Shown here in pieces: positions 1 through 7,536 of a stretch of 14,860 nucleotides of DNA. The stretch's first letter is position 1; each line of letters opens with the position of its first letter. Position numbers and translations under genes: made by a program. The stretch is from Hyphomicrobium_A sp964622715 (lineage in GTDB: Bacteria > Pseudomonadota > Alphaproteobacteria > Rhizobiales > Hyphomicrobiaceae), in the NCBI GenBank assembly GCA_964622715.1, contig CAZURR010000065.1, positions 1 to 14,860 on the forward strand. Reading direction: 5' to 3'. Below the pieces are notes generated by a model. That model was given only the letters and a program-made list of their open reading frames with translations, searched no databases and was not told the DNA's origin.

Positions 1-2132
1 AACGTCACGCCGGCACTTTCGATCGCGATGTCGGTGCCGGAGCCCATGGCGATACCCACGTCAGCGGCGGCAAGGGCGGGCGCATCGTTGACGCCATCTC
101 CCGCCATGGCGACGACTCGGCCCTCTCGCTTGAGTTTATCGACGACGGCGCTCTTTTGATCAGGCAGCACCTCGGCCTCGATTTCCGTGATGCCGAGGCG
201 CCGTGCGATGGCCTGCGCCGTGGTCCGATTGTCGCCAGTGAGCATGACGACGCGCACGCCGTCGGCTTTGAGAGCAGCGAGTGCCGCCGGGGTCGAGGGT
301 TTTATGGGGTCGGCGATGGCGATGACGCCGGCTGCGCGGCCATCCACGCCCACGAAGATCGATGTGGCACCTTCGCGGCGCAATTCTTCTGCGGCCGCGG
401 TCAGCTCTGAAACGTCAATTGATTGTTCATGCAGGAAGTTTGCGTTTCCTATGGTGATGCGATGCCCGTCCACAACGCCGAGTGCACCTCTACCCGTCGG
501 TGCATCGAACTCGGTGGCTGACGTTAGAGTCAGCGTGCGCTCCTCGGCTGCGGCGACGATTGCTGCGGCCAAAGGATGTTCGCTGGCCCGCTCTACGCTT
601 GCCGCAAGACGCAGTAGCTCCGTCTCATCGAAACCCTCGGCTGGGACGATCGACGTCACTGCGGGTTTTCCTTGCGTGAGCGTGCCGGTCTTGTCGACCA
701 CGAGCGTATCGACTTTCTCCAAGCGCTCCAGCGCTTCTGCGTTTTTGATCAGAACGCCGGCTTCGGCGCCGCGTCCGACGCCGACCATGATTGACATGGG
801 CGTGGCAAGTCCGAGTGCGCATGGGCAAGCAATAATGAGCACCGCAACGGCGGCGATGAGCGCATAAGTGTAGCGCGGCTCAGGGCCCCATATCGCCCAT
901 GCAGCAAAGGCCAGAAGCGCGATCGCAATGACCGCAGGAACGAACCAGCCAGCGACTGCGTCGGCGAGCCGTTGGATCGGCGCGCGGCTGCGTTGTGCCT
1001 CCGCAACAAGTGCGACGATGCGCGCGAGCACGGTGTCGTTACCGACCCGCTCCGCCTCGATGATGAGGCTTCCGCTCTGGTTGAGCGTGCCGCCGATGAC
1101 TGTGTCGCCGGTCTCTTTGGCTACGGGCATCGACTCGCCGGTGACCATGGACTCGTCGATGGCGCTTCGGCCCTCACGCACGATGGCATCGACAGGGACC
1201 TTCTCGCCAGGACGCACACGCAGGCGTTCGCCAATTTTCACCTCATCGAGCGGAATTTCGCGTTCTGTTCCATCTGCGTCGATGAGGCGCCCGGTTTTAG
1301 GCGCGAGATCGAGTAGCGCACGGATCGCGCCGCCGGTACTTTCGCGTGCCCTCAGCTCCAGCACTTGACCGAGGAGCACCAGCACGGTGATGACGGACGC
1401 CGCCTCAAAGTAGACCGGCACCGAGCCGTCCTCGCTGCGGAAGCCGTCAGGGAAGACGCCGGGGATGAGTGTTGCGGCCATGCTGTAGATCCACGCCGCG
1501 CCGGTACCCAGTGCGATCAGCGTAAACATGTTGAGCTGTCGCGTGAGGATCGACTGCCAGCCGCGTGCAAAAAACGGCGCACCAGCCCAAAGCACGACCG
1601 GCGTCGCCAGTGCGAGCTGGATCCAATTGGACGGTGATTGCCCAACGAGGTGACCCAGACCCGTGAGATGCTGGCCCATTTCCAATGCGAACACTGGAAT
1701 CGTGAGCACGAGCGCAATCCAGAACCGGCGCGTCATGTCAACAAGTTCGTGGTTTGGTCCCTGCTCGGCGGTCACGTCCACGGGTTCAAGCGCCATGCCG
1801 CAGATGGGGCAGGAGCCCGGACCGACTTGGCGAATTTCCGGGTGCATTGGGCAGGTGTATATGGCGTCAGGTGCGACGGCTTCCTGCTGGGCCGCCTTCG
1901 GATCGAGGTAGCGCGAGGGCTCGGCGACGAACTTTGCGCGGCAGCCGGCTGAGCAGAAATAATAGGTGCGGCCTGCATGCTCGGCGCGATGCTGCGTGGT
2001 GTGGGGATCCACATCCATGCCGCAGACGGGATCCTTTTCACGGGATGCAGCCTGGATTGAGGGATCGGACCCAGGTGACTCGTGCTCGTTTCCAGTTTGG
2101 GCAGTTTCAACGCGGTGCGGTTTTGCGGCCAT
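1..2132 (-). CDS. copA: Copper-translocating P-type ATPase, YHS/HMBD type (3' end beyond window)
   Basis: P1B-type ATPase predicted to pump copper out of the cytoplasm across the inner membrane using ATP. 710 residues are visible; the last membrane helices lie past the left edge. Domains in order: a YHS domain (DPVCGM at 34-39, FCSAGC at 59-64), a heavy-metal-binding module (YTCPMHPEI at 92-100, CPICGM at 108-113), several membrane helices (about 137-260), the actuator TGES at 331-334, the ion-binding CPC at 436-438, the phosphorylation site DKTGT at 480-484, the HP motif at 519-520, and GDGVND at 678-683. There is no N-terminal HMA domain; YHS and HMBD replace it. CPC supports Cu(I), but the diagnostic motifs of the last two helices are not visible. 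The ATG has GGAG five bases upstream. It follows murI by 64 bases; no copper-regulator box was recognised there. Confidence 0.95.
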   Translation of the reverse strand, partial: MAAKPHRVETAQTGNEHESPGSDPSIQAASREKDPVCGMDVDPHTTQHRAEHAGRTYYFCSAGCRAKFVAEPSRYLDPKAAQQEAVAPDAIYTCPMHPEIRQVGPGSCPICGMALEPVDVTAEQGPNHELVDMTRRFWIALVLTIPVFALEMGQHLTGLGHLVGQSPSNWIQLALATPVVLWAGAPFFARGWQSILTRQLNMFTLIALGTGAAWIYSMAATLIPGVFPDGFRSEDGSVPVYFEAASVITVLVLLGQVLELRARESTGGAIRALLDLAPKTGRLIDADGTEREIPLDEVKIGERLRVRPGEKVPVDAIVREGRSAIDESMVTGESMPVAKETGDTVIGGTLNQSGSLIIEAERVGNDTVLARIVALVAEAQRSRAPIQRLADAVAGWFVPAVIAIALLAFAAWAIWGPEPRYTYALIAAVAVLIIACPCALGLATPMSIMVGVGRGAEAGVLIKNAEALERLEKVDTLVVDKTGTLTQGKPAVTSIVPAEGFDETELLRLAASVERASEHPLAAAIVAAAEERTLTLTSATEFDAPTGRGALGVVDGHRITIGNANFLHEQSIDVSELTAAAEELRREGATSIFVGVDGRAAGVIAIADPIKPSTPAALAALKADGVRVVMLTGDNRTTAQAIARRLGITEIEAEVLPDQKSAVVDKLKREGRVVAMAGDGVNDAPALAAADVGIAMGSGTDIAIESAGVT

Positions 2133-2196
2133 GGGGGCTCCACGATCAGGGCGGGTGTTAGATATAAGAAGATTTTCTCGAAGGTTGAGAGGAATC

Positions 2197-3045
2197 TTAC
2201 GCGATCATGCGTTCGAAGGTGCTGACGTCAGGCCAAAACACACGCGCACGCGCGCTGATCTCGGCTGGATCGCCGGTCGTCAGCAGGACTAACGAGCCGC
2301 CGCCATCGTCGGCGATGTAGTGCGAGTGTCGCGCGAGATAGTCCTCGAAACTGTCAGCGACGACGCCGGGCTGAGATAGGATGCGCGTAAAGGGTGGCAA
2401 GTGCTTCCGGAACAGATGTTCGACCAGTGAAAAGTGTGTGCACCCGAGAATAGCGCGGTGGGGCGGTGTACCCCCCGTCTGTGCCAACACCGCCTGAATG
2501 CCTTCTTCAACAAGGCGATCGAGGTCGGCTTCCGGCGCCTCCTCCTCAATGGCGCCAGCAAGCGTGGCGCAAACCTGTTGCACCACAATGACCTTTGGGC
2601 ATCGTTTGGAGATCTCCTCAGGGTAGACACCCGACGTGATTGTGCGCGTGGTGCCAAACACGGCGATGAGATCGGTGTTGTACTTCTGTGGATACTGAGG
2701 CGAGTCGACGGCCCAGGGCGTCTGCGTGGCGGCCTCTACAGTCGGTGCGACAATGCCGAGCACGTTGTGGCCGCGCCATGAGCTCTCCGGGAGCCACGCT
2801 TGCTGAAGACGCCGGGCGGCGACCGCTGTCGCCGTATTGCACCCGAGCACTACGAGCTTGCAGCCGCTTTTGAACAACGCCTCCACGCTTCGACGCGACA
2901 GCTCCACGACTTCGTCAGAGTCGCGGTCGCCATAGGGCACGTTGGCGTGGTCGCCGAGGTAGACAAAGTGAAAATGGGGAAAGCGCGCGACGAGCGCGCG
3001 CAAAACCGTCAAGCCACCCAATCCGGAATCAAAGATGCCGATCAT
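2197..3045 (-). CDS. murI: Glutamate racemase
   Basis: Cytoplasmic enzyme that interconverts L- and D-glutamate without a cofactor and supplies D-glutamate for peptidoglycan precursors. At 282 residues it has normal family length. The N-terminal DSGLGG (6-11) carries the conserved aspartate. The two catalytic cysteines are present in GCNTA (Cys69) and GCTHF (Cys202), the latter followed by the conserved THF. The start at MIGIFDSG matches the usual family start, although no clear Shine-Dalgarno sequence precedes it. It lies 59 bases after fabI and 64 before copA on the same strand, so it may be read through from the fab genes; there is no obvious terminator between fabI and murI. Confidence 0.95.
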   Translation of the reverse strand: MIGIFDSGLGGLTVLRALVARFPHFHFVYLGDHANVPYGDRDSDEVVELSRRSVEALFKSGCKLVVLGCNTATAVAARRLQQAWLPESSWRGHNVLGIVAPTVEAATQTPWAVDSPQYPQKYNTDLIAVFGTTRTITSGVYPEEISKRCPKVIVVQQVCATLAGAIEEEAPEADLDRLVEEGIQAVLAQTGGTPPHRAILGCTHFSLVEHLFRKHLPPFTRILSQPGVVADSFEDYLARHSHYIADDGGGSLVLLTTGDPAEISARARVFWPDVSTFERMIA

Positions 3046-3104
3046 GCGTGTGTGTGCGACGCCGCAGGAAAGAGGTCAAGACGGCACCTGCGTGATTTGC
3101 CCAA

Positions 3105-3980
3105 TCACTCGGCGGCTTCTGAGGGCGGACGGCCGCCAGACGACACAGAAGCATCCGCATCGATCGTCTTCAGCGCATCCAGGTTCGGCATGGAGACGGT
3201 TGAGTAACCGCAATCAACGAAGTGAACTTCGCCAGTGACGGCGCCCGACAGGTCCGAAAGCAGATAAAGGGCAGATCCTCCCACTTCGTCGAGCGTAGGT
3301 GTCCGCTTCAACGGCGCATGCTCTTTCTGGAAATTGAAAATGACGCGCGCATCGGACACGCCCGCGCCTGACAGCGTGCGCATTGGCCCGGCGGAAAGCG
3401 CATTCACGCGGATGTTCTGCGGGCCAAGATCGGCAGCGAGATAGCGCACGGAAGCTTCAAGGGCGGCCTTAGCCACACCCATAACATTGTAAGACGGCAC
3501 CGAACGTGTGGCCCCGCCATAGCTAAGAGTGATTAGCGAGCCGCCATTGGGCATGAGCTCGACCGCGTGCTTTGCGACCTCAGTAAACGAGAAACAGGAG
3601 ATCACCATTGTATTGGTGAAGTTTTCGCGCGTTGTGTTGACGTAGCGACCCGACAATTCGCGCGGGTCGGAGTATGCCAGCGCGTGAACTACGAAATCCA
3701 GGCTGCCCCAATCCTTCTTTATCCGCGCAAAGGCCTTGTCGACACTAGCAACGTCGAGAACATTGCACGGCTCTATGATTTCGGAACCAATTGATTCCGC
3801 GAGCGGTAAGGCGCGGCGGCCGAAGGCACCGTCTTGGTAGGTAAAGGCGAGCTTGGCACCTTGCCCGGCGAGAATCCGTGCGATGCCCCAGGCAATCGAG
3901 CGCTCATTGGCAACGCCCATTACGAGGCCGCGTTTGCCAGCCATCAAGGGGCCCGGTTGTGCGATATCTTTGTCGGTCAT
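3105..3980 (-). CDS. fabI: Enoyl-[acyl-carrier-protein] reductase (NADH), FabI type
   Basis: Short-chain dehydrogenase-like reductase that carries out the last step of each fatty-acid elongation cycle, reducing trans-2-enoyl-ACP with NAD(P)H. The nucleotide-binding segment is GVANERSIAWG (22-32). The catalytic set is Tyr154 (in SYGG), Tyr164 and Lys171 in the FabI Y-x6-K arrangement, and the family motif ALSAGPMRTL spans 194-203. I chose MTDKDIAQ (291 aa) because GAGG sits six bases upstream of it; an ATG four codons earlier and a longer open frame to 4055 are in phase but lack a ribosome site and family similarity. The last 20 or so residues are a Ser/Gly/Pro-rich tail. It is third in the fabA-fabB-fabI cluster, 134 bases after fabB. 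FabI is the usual target of triclosan-class inhibitors (family knowledge). Confidence 0.95.
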   Translation of the reverse strand: MTDKDIAQPGPLMAGKRGLVMGVANERSIAWGIARILAGQGAKLAFTYQDGAFGRRALPLAESIGSEIIEPCNVLDVASVDKAFARIKKDWGSLDFVVHALAYSDPRELSGRYVNTTRENFTNTMVISCFSFTEVAKHAVELMPNGGSLITLSYGGATRSVPSYNVMGVAKAALEASVRYLAADLGPQNIRVNALSAGPMRTLSGAGVSDARVIFNFQKEHAPLKRTPTLDEVGGSALYLLSDLSGAVTGEVHFVDCGYSTVSMPNLDALKTIDADASVSSGGRPPSEAAE

Positions 3981-4069
3981 CGGAGACCTCATTGTTGCGC
4001 CGAATGCGCATTCTTGAATTTCGAACCAGCCGCTTCCGCGTTTGTAAGGCCTCATGTCCCGGCATCCTG

Positions 4070-4092
4070 AAGGAGTTCAATCTACACTCCTT
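4070..4092. repeat. Short inverted repeat between fabB and fabI
   Basis: Perfect 7-base arms (AAGGAGT at 4070-4076 and ACTCCTT at 4086-4092) flank a 9-base loop in the 134-base gap after fabB. On the transcribed strand one arm looks like a Shine-Dalgarno sequence but no plausible gene start follows it. No T-run follows, so it is not a good terminator. It may be an RNA processing or stabilising hairpin, or chance. Confidence 0.3.
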
Positions 4093-4114
4093 GACGCCGC
4101 AATATGACAGTTTT

Positions 4115-5347
4115 TTAACCACTCAGACGGCGAAACACGAGCGTGGCATTTGTTCCACCGAAACCGAAGCTATTCGACATCACACAGTTAAGCTCTAGCC
4201 CATCCTCACGCTGGCGCATGATAGGCACGCCCTCGAACTCAGGGTCCATTTCGTCGATATTCGCGCTCTCGCAGATAAATCCGTTGTTCATCATCAGGAG
4301 CGAAAAAATCGCCTCCTGCGCGCCGACAGCGCCAAGCGAATGGCCAGTGAGCGACTTGGTGGACGAGATCTTGGGTATCTCTCCATTGAATACGGTGCGA
4401 ATGGCCTCGATCTCCCGTTGATCCCCGATTGGAGTGCCGGTCCCGTGCGGATTGATGTAGTCGACGGGATGGCCGACGCCATTGCCGTCGAGCCCTTTGA
4501 GTGCCAATTCCATGCACCGAACGGCTCCTTCGCCGGAAGGCGCAACCATATCGAAGCCGTCCGACGTCGCGCCGTAGCCAGCGACCTCGCCGTAAATCTT
4601 GGCCCCGCGCGCTCTGGCGCGCTCCAGCTCCTCCAGAACCACAACACCGGCACCGCCAGCAATGACGAATCCGTCGCGATCCTTGTCGTAGGCGCGGCTC
4701 GCTTTCTCAGGGATTGCGTTGAATTTGCTAGACATGGCGCCCATGGAGTCGAACAGCACTGACAGTGTCCAATCAAGCTCCTCGCAGCCGCCGGCAAAAA
4801 TGATGTCCTGCTTGCCCCACTGGATAAGCTCTGCGGCGTTGCCGATGCAGTGCGCCGACGTGGAGCAAGCCGACGAAATAGAATAGTTGACCCCCTTAAT
4901 CTGGTAACTAGTCGCAAGCGCTGCGGAGGGGCCCGAGCACATCGCCTTGGGAACTTCAAAGGGGCCGACCTTGCGCGGGTCCTTTTCGCGCGTCGTATCG
5001 GCCGCCCGCACAATAGCGCGCGTGGAAGGCCCGCCCGAGCCCATGACGATACCCGTTCGTTCGTTGATCACGTCGCATTCATCGAGGCCCGCATCGCGGA
5101 TGGCCTGCTCCATGGCCACATAGTTCCAGCCTACGCCGGCGTCCATAAAGCGCTTGGCCTTGCGTGGGACCTGCGATTCCCAATCGACGCTAGGCGCGCC
5201 ATGCACATGGCAGCGGAAGCCAAGCTCGACATACTTGTCGGCGCGCACGACTCCCGACTTCGCCTCGCGGAGTGAGGCGAGCACCTCTTGGCAGCTGTTC
5301 CCAATGGAGGAAATGATGCCCATACCGGTGACGACCACGCGTCTCAT
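4115..5347 (-). CDS. fabB: 3-oxoacyl-[acyl-carrier-protein] synthase I
   Basis: Ketoacyl-ACP synthase that condenses malonyl-ACP with a growing acyl-ACP; in the FabA/FabB pathway it elongates the cis-3-decenoyl intermediate and so commits carbon to unsaturated fatty acids. 410 residues, full family length. Catalytic residues are visible: the nucleophile Cys161 in SSACSTSAHC, His301 in NPHGTGTPIGD, Lys331, and His336 in TGHSLGAVGAQE. The C-terminal SFGFGGTNA (393-401) is the glycine-rich family motif. The ATG is preceded by AGAGGA at eight bases. It lies 82 bases after fabA, and that pairing is what favours FabB over FabF, since the motifs alone are shared by both. Confidence 0.95.
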   Translation of the reverse strand: MRRVVVTGMGIISSIGNSCQEVLASLREAKSGVVRADKYVELGFRCHVHGAPSVDWESQVPRKAKRFMDAGVGWNYVAMEQAIRDAGLDECDVINERTGIVMGSGGPSTRAIVRAADTTREKDPRKVGPFEVPKAMCSGPSAALATSYQIKGVNYSISSACSTSAHCIGNAAELIQWGKQDIIFAGGCEELDWTLSVLFDSMGAMSSKFNAIPEKASRAYDKDRDGFVIAGGAGVVVLEELERARARGAKIYGEVAGYGATSDGFDMVAPSGEGAVRCMELALKGLDGNGVGHPVDYINPHGTGTPIGDQREIEAIRTVFNGEIPKISSTKSLTGHSLGAVGAQEAIFSLLMMNNGFICESANIDEMDPEFEGVPIMRQREDGLELNCVMSNSFGFGGTNATLVFRRLSG

Positions 5348-5428
5348 CGGCTATTCCTCTTCGCCTCCGCTATGAAGCGCTACAGCTTCACCGTTTCAGG
5401 CGGAAGCGTGCACAAAATGCTTCTCAGA

Positions 5429-5998
5429 TCAAGAACTGACCGCGCTGGTCGCCTCGTCCGCTCCGAACAGCCCGACTCGCAAGTCCGTTGCGGTGTATAT
5501 TACCTCACCGTCGGCCTTCATGACACCATCAGCGATAGCAAGCTTCAGCCTACGCAGGATCACGCGCTTGAGGTCGACAATGTATTCAACCTTTTTTACG
5601 GTAGGCACGACCATGCCGGTGAACTTGACCTCGCCAACGCCGAGCGCGCGTCCGTGCCCAGGCGCGCCGAGCCAGCCGAGAAAGAAGCCCGTGAGTTGCC
5701 AGAGCGCATCGAGGCCAAGACAGCCCGGCATAACGGGGTCGCCCTCAAAATGACATTTGAAGAACCAGTCGACCTGCTTGTTCCCCTCGACCTGGAGTTC
5801 GGCGACAACCTGGCCCTTGCCATGCGCGCCCTCAGTTTCGGAGATTGCGGCAATTCTGTCGAACATCAGCATTGGCGGCAACGGCAGCTGAGCGTTGCCG
5901 GGGCCAAAAAGCTCACCGCGCCCGCAGGTGAGCAGATCGTCGTATTCATAGCTAGTGCGGCGTTCCGCCATGATTTCTCGCTTGAATCCCTCGTTCAT
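5429..5998 (-). CDS. fabA: 3-hydroxydecanoyl-[acyl-carrier-protein] dehydratase/isomerase
   Basis: Dehydrates 3-hydroxydecanoyl-ACP and isomerises trans-2- to cis-3-decenoyl-ACP, the branch point to unsaturated fatty acids. Hot-dog fold protein; the catalytic histidine is His83 in KCHFEGDPVMPG and the aspartate is Asp97 in GLDALWQLTGFF. The N-terminal CGRGELFGPGNAQLP and the PPMLMFDRI stretch are family hallmarks. Two starts compete: ATG at 5998 (189 aa) with AGGGA five bases upstream, and ATG at 5971 (180 aa), which matches the usual family N-terminus (MAERRTSYEYDDLL) but has only a weak ribosome site. I give the longer form. It is the first gene of the fabA-fabB-fabI cluster and is divergent from irr. 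Confidence 0.93.
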   Translation of the reverse strand: MNEGFKREIMAERRTSYEYDDLLTCGRGELFGPGNAQLPLPPMLMFDRIAAISETEGAHGKGQVVAELQVEGNKQVDWFFKCHFEGDPVMPGCLGLDALWQLTGFFLGWLGAPGHGRALGVGEVKFTGMVVPTVKKVEYIVDLKRVILRRLKLAIADGVMKADGEVIYTATDLRVGLFGADEATSAVSS

Positions 5999-6078
5999 CA
6001 GGGTCCCTAAAACTTGCGCCTGGGCATCCTGTCGCGGCCGCCGGTTTCCTAACACACTCGACTGCCCTTCAAAAGGCA

Positions 6079-6112
6079 AAGCGGCCGAGCGAAAAGCGAC
6101 GTTCGGCCGCTT
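6079..6112 (-). promoter_or_regulatory. Stem-loop in the presumed fabA leader
   Basis: Perfect 10-base inverted repeat: AAGCGGCCGA at 6079-6088 and TCGGCCGCTT at 6103-6112, with a 14-base loop. Read on the minus strand the stem is followed by TTTGCCTTTTG, a broken T-run, so it resembles a weak terminator or attenuator about 80 bases upstream of fabA. No gene ends just upstream of it on that strand, so it would act in the fabA leader. Function is inferred only. Confidence 0.4.
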
Positions 6113-6133
6113 GCAGAGCGGCTGGGGCCCGAG

Positions 6134-6162
6134 TTGCAGGCTCCCGATGGGAACCTTATACT
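6134..6162 (+). promoter_or_regulatory. Candidate sigma-70 promoter for irr
   Basis: TTGCAG (6134-6139), 17 bases, then TATACT (6157-6162). The -10 matches the consensus at five of six positions, the -35 at only three. It would start transcription near 6169 and leave a leader of about 94 bases before irr. The same AT-rich patch reads TATAGT on the opposite strand (6165-6160), a possible -10 for fabA. No perfect Irr/ICE or Fur box was recognised in the 5999-6262 gap. Confidence 0.35.
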
Positions 6163-6262
6163 ATACTTGACGTGTAACCTTGGAATTTGCGCTCCATTTG
6201 TCACGACAATACCAGTCCCAGGCGCGGACATTTCAACATTTTGGCATGATCTTGTTAGACGA

Positions 6263-6706
6263 ATGACGGAAACGGCACCTCGAAAACTGCAGGATTCGGA
6301 TAGTCGGCGGACCGCTAAATTGCTGCGGCAAGCGGGCCTGCGTCCCACGCGCCAACGCCTGGCGCTCGGTGCGCTGTTGTTCGAAGGCGAGGATCGGCAC
6401 GTGACGGCTGAGCTGTTGCATGCTGAGGCGGTTGCAATTGGGCATCACGTCTCGCTTGCCACCGTCTACAATACGCTGCATCAGTTCAAGCGCGCGGGGC
6501 TGTTGCGCGAATTGGCGATTAACGGCGCCAAAGCCTATTTCGACACCAACACGTCAAATCACAACCACTTCTTCTTCGAATCCGAAGGAGCACTGCGCGA
6601 CATCCCCGCCAGTGCGATTCGTGTTGAAGGCGTGCCCGAGCCGCCAGAAGGAATGGAGATCAGCCACATCGACGTGGTGGTGCGGGTTGTGAAGCAAGAC
6701 CGTTGA
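6263..6706 (+). CDS. irr: Iron response regulator Irr (Fur family)
   Basis: Transcription factor that in Rhizobiales represses or activates iron and haem genes under iron limitation and is inactivated by haem. 147 residues: a Fur-type winged helix (TAKLLRQAGLRPTRQRLALG about 17-36, recognition helix around HHVSLATVYNTLHQFKRAGL at 61-80), then the dimerisation part with the histidine-rich NHNHFFFESEG (99-109) and SHIDVVVRV near the C-terminus. Family length is about 140-165. There is no cysteine anywhere, so neither the Fur structural zinc site nor the N-terminal Cys-Pro haem motif of Bradyrhizobium Irr is present. The start is the first Met of the conserved region; the frame stays open upstream without a convincing start, and the ribosome site is weak. 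It is divergent from fabA. Confidence 0.92.
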   Translation: MTETAPRKLQDSDSRRTAKLLRQAGLRPTRQRLALGALLFEGEDRHVTAELLHAEAVAIGHHVSLATVYNTLHQFKRAGLLRELAINGAKAYFDTNTSNHNHFFFESEGALRDIPASAIRVEGVPEPPEGMEISHIDVVVRVVKQDR

Positions 6707-6733
6707 TCGTGCCGGTGTTGGCGCCGTCTTGGG

Positions 6734-7300
6734 CTAGTTGATGCGCTCATTTTTGTAGACGCCCCAAAGCTTCTTCTGCTCGATGTAGCCGCGAAATTGA
6801 CCGATACTGACACGGCACCACCGGCCGTCACACGATGTGATGTTGGCTACAACGCCTGCCTCGACCATGGCGACGGGACGCGCACTTTCGCGATCATCCG
6901 TTCTTAGGGCAACCGTGGGGGTTTTGGTGCCGTCCTTGATCTCCCACGGCAGTACAAGTGCGGTGCGGCGGCCTGATAGGAAGGACTGCAGCACCCAACC
7001 GGTCGCGCCGTCCGCATCGCGCACCTGGCGCCAGCCTTCGAACTCCTTGACGACCTCCATTGGCATGCCGGCGCGGCGGTAGACCCAGACGGTGGGATAG
7101 TCGGTCCCCGGGCCTTTGCGCATGTTGACCCGGCTCGACTTCACACTGACGAAACGGGGCACGGCAAGGCCGCTGCCACCGGGGAAATTGCGGGTTTTGG
7201 CCCCTGTTTCCGCCCGAACAACGGGCGCCGCCGCCAGCAAGCCTGCCAGCACGATCGCTAGCGTCGTGAAGACCACAGCCCTGCACGTCCGGTCTGGCAT
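6734..7300 (-). CDS. Secreted double SH3-domain protein
   Basis: Small exported protein with two bacterial SH3-like domains, of the type found next to irr or dehydrogenase genes in Rhizobiales (recollection). Residues 1-30 are a signal peptide (PDRTCR, then a hydrophobic core, VVRA before the likely cleavage site). The first SH3 domain is about 50-109, with VNMRKGPGTDYPTVWVYRRG-like residues and the WRQVRDADGATGWV turn. The second is about 125-183 and contains TSCDGRWCRV, where Cys157 and Cys162 could form a disulfide in the periplasm. I chose ATG at 7300 (188 aa) because AGAGGA lies six bases upstream and the signal peptide starts there; the frame is open further upstream. The role is probably cell-wall or envelope binding; the ligand is unknown. 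It is convergent with irr, with 27 bases between the stops. Confidence 0.88.
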   Translation of the reverse strand: MPDRTCRAVVFTTLAIVLAGLLAAAPVVRAETGAKTRNFPGGSGLAVPRFVSVKSSRVNMRKGPGTDYPTVWVYRRAGMPMEVVKEFEGWRQVRDADGATGWVLQSFLSGRRTALVLPWEIKDGTKTPTVALRTDDRESARPVAMVEAGVVANITSCDGRWCRVSIGQFRGYIEQKKLWGVYKNERIN

Positions 7301-7465
7301 CAATAATCCTCTGCTCTGTACTGAAGGAAAAATCAAGATTCGCCGTCGTGTGGCAAGTCCGGCATCGAGCGCCCGGCGTGGCATGGGTCATATTCCCTTG
7401 CTTCGATACCCTATCGGCCACTTTGTCATCCCAATGGCCATCTGTTAGACACGGGGGCTCAGCCA

Positions 7466-7486
7466 CCGGCGCTAGGCACGCGCCGG
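7466..7486. repeat. Inverted repeat upstream of the 2-hydroxyacid dehydrogenase
   Basis: Perfect 7-base arms CCGGCGC (7466-7472) and GCGCCGG (7480-7486) around a 7-base loop, 50 bases before the dehydrogenase start in the 236-base divergent region 7301-7536. It could be an operator or leader hairpin. A smaller palindrome, CGATA-ccc-TATCG, lies at 7404-7416. No confident promoter was seen for either flanking gene. Confidence 0.3.
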
Positions 7487-7536
7487 CAGTTGGACGGCCG
7501 CTCAATGTCAAGATTTAGGCAACATCGGAACCCCCC

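Noticed and set aside
187..867. 226-codon plus-strand open frame rich in Ala, Ser and Thr
   Set aside because: Antisense shadow of the copper ATPase, whose ATPase motifs are unmistakable on the minus strand.
2169..2198. Imperfect inverted repeat at the end of murI (AAGATT/AATCTT with an inner CTC/GAG)
   Set aside because: Internal mismatches on the transcribed strand and no real T-run, so it is too weak to call a terminator before copA.
3075..3080. CTTGAC on the minus strand just before murI, as a possible internal promoter
   Set aside because: No acceptable -10 element follows, and transcription would begin almost at the start codon.
3904..4122. 72-codon minus-strand frame spanning the fabB-fabI gap
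   Set aside because: It runs into fabI in another phase, has highly basic low-complexity content and no ribosome site.
4294..5013. 239-codon minus-strand frame, very rich in Arg and Ser
   Set aside because: Out-of-frame shadow inside fabB.
7404..7439. Small palindromes CGATA-ccc-TATCG and GGCCA...TGGCC in the divergent region before the dehydrogenase
   Set aside because: Arms of five bases are expected by chance in GC-rich DNA.
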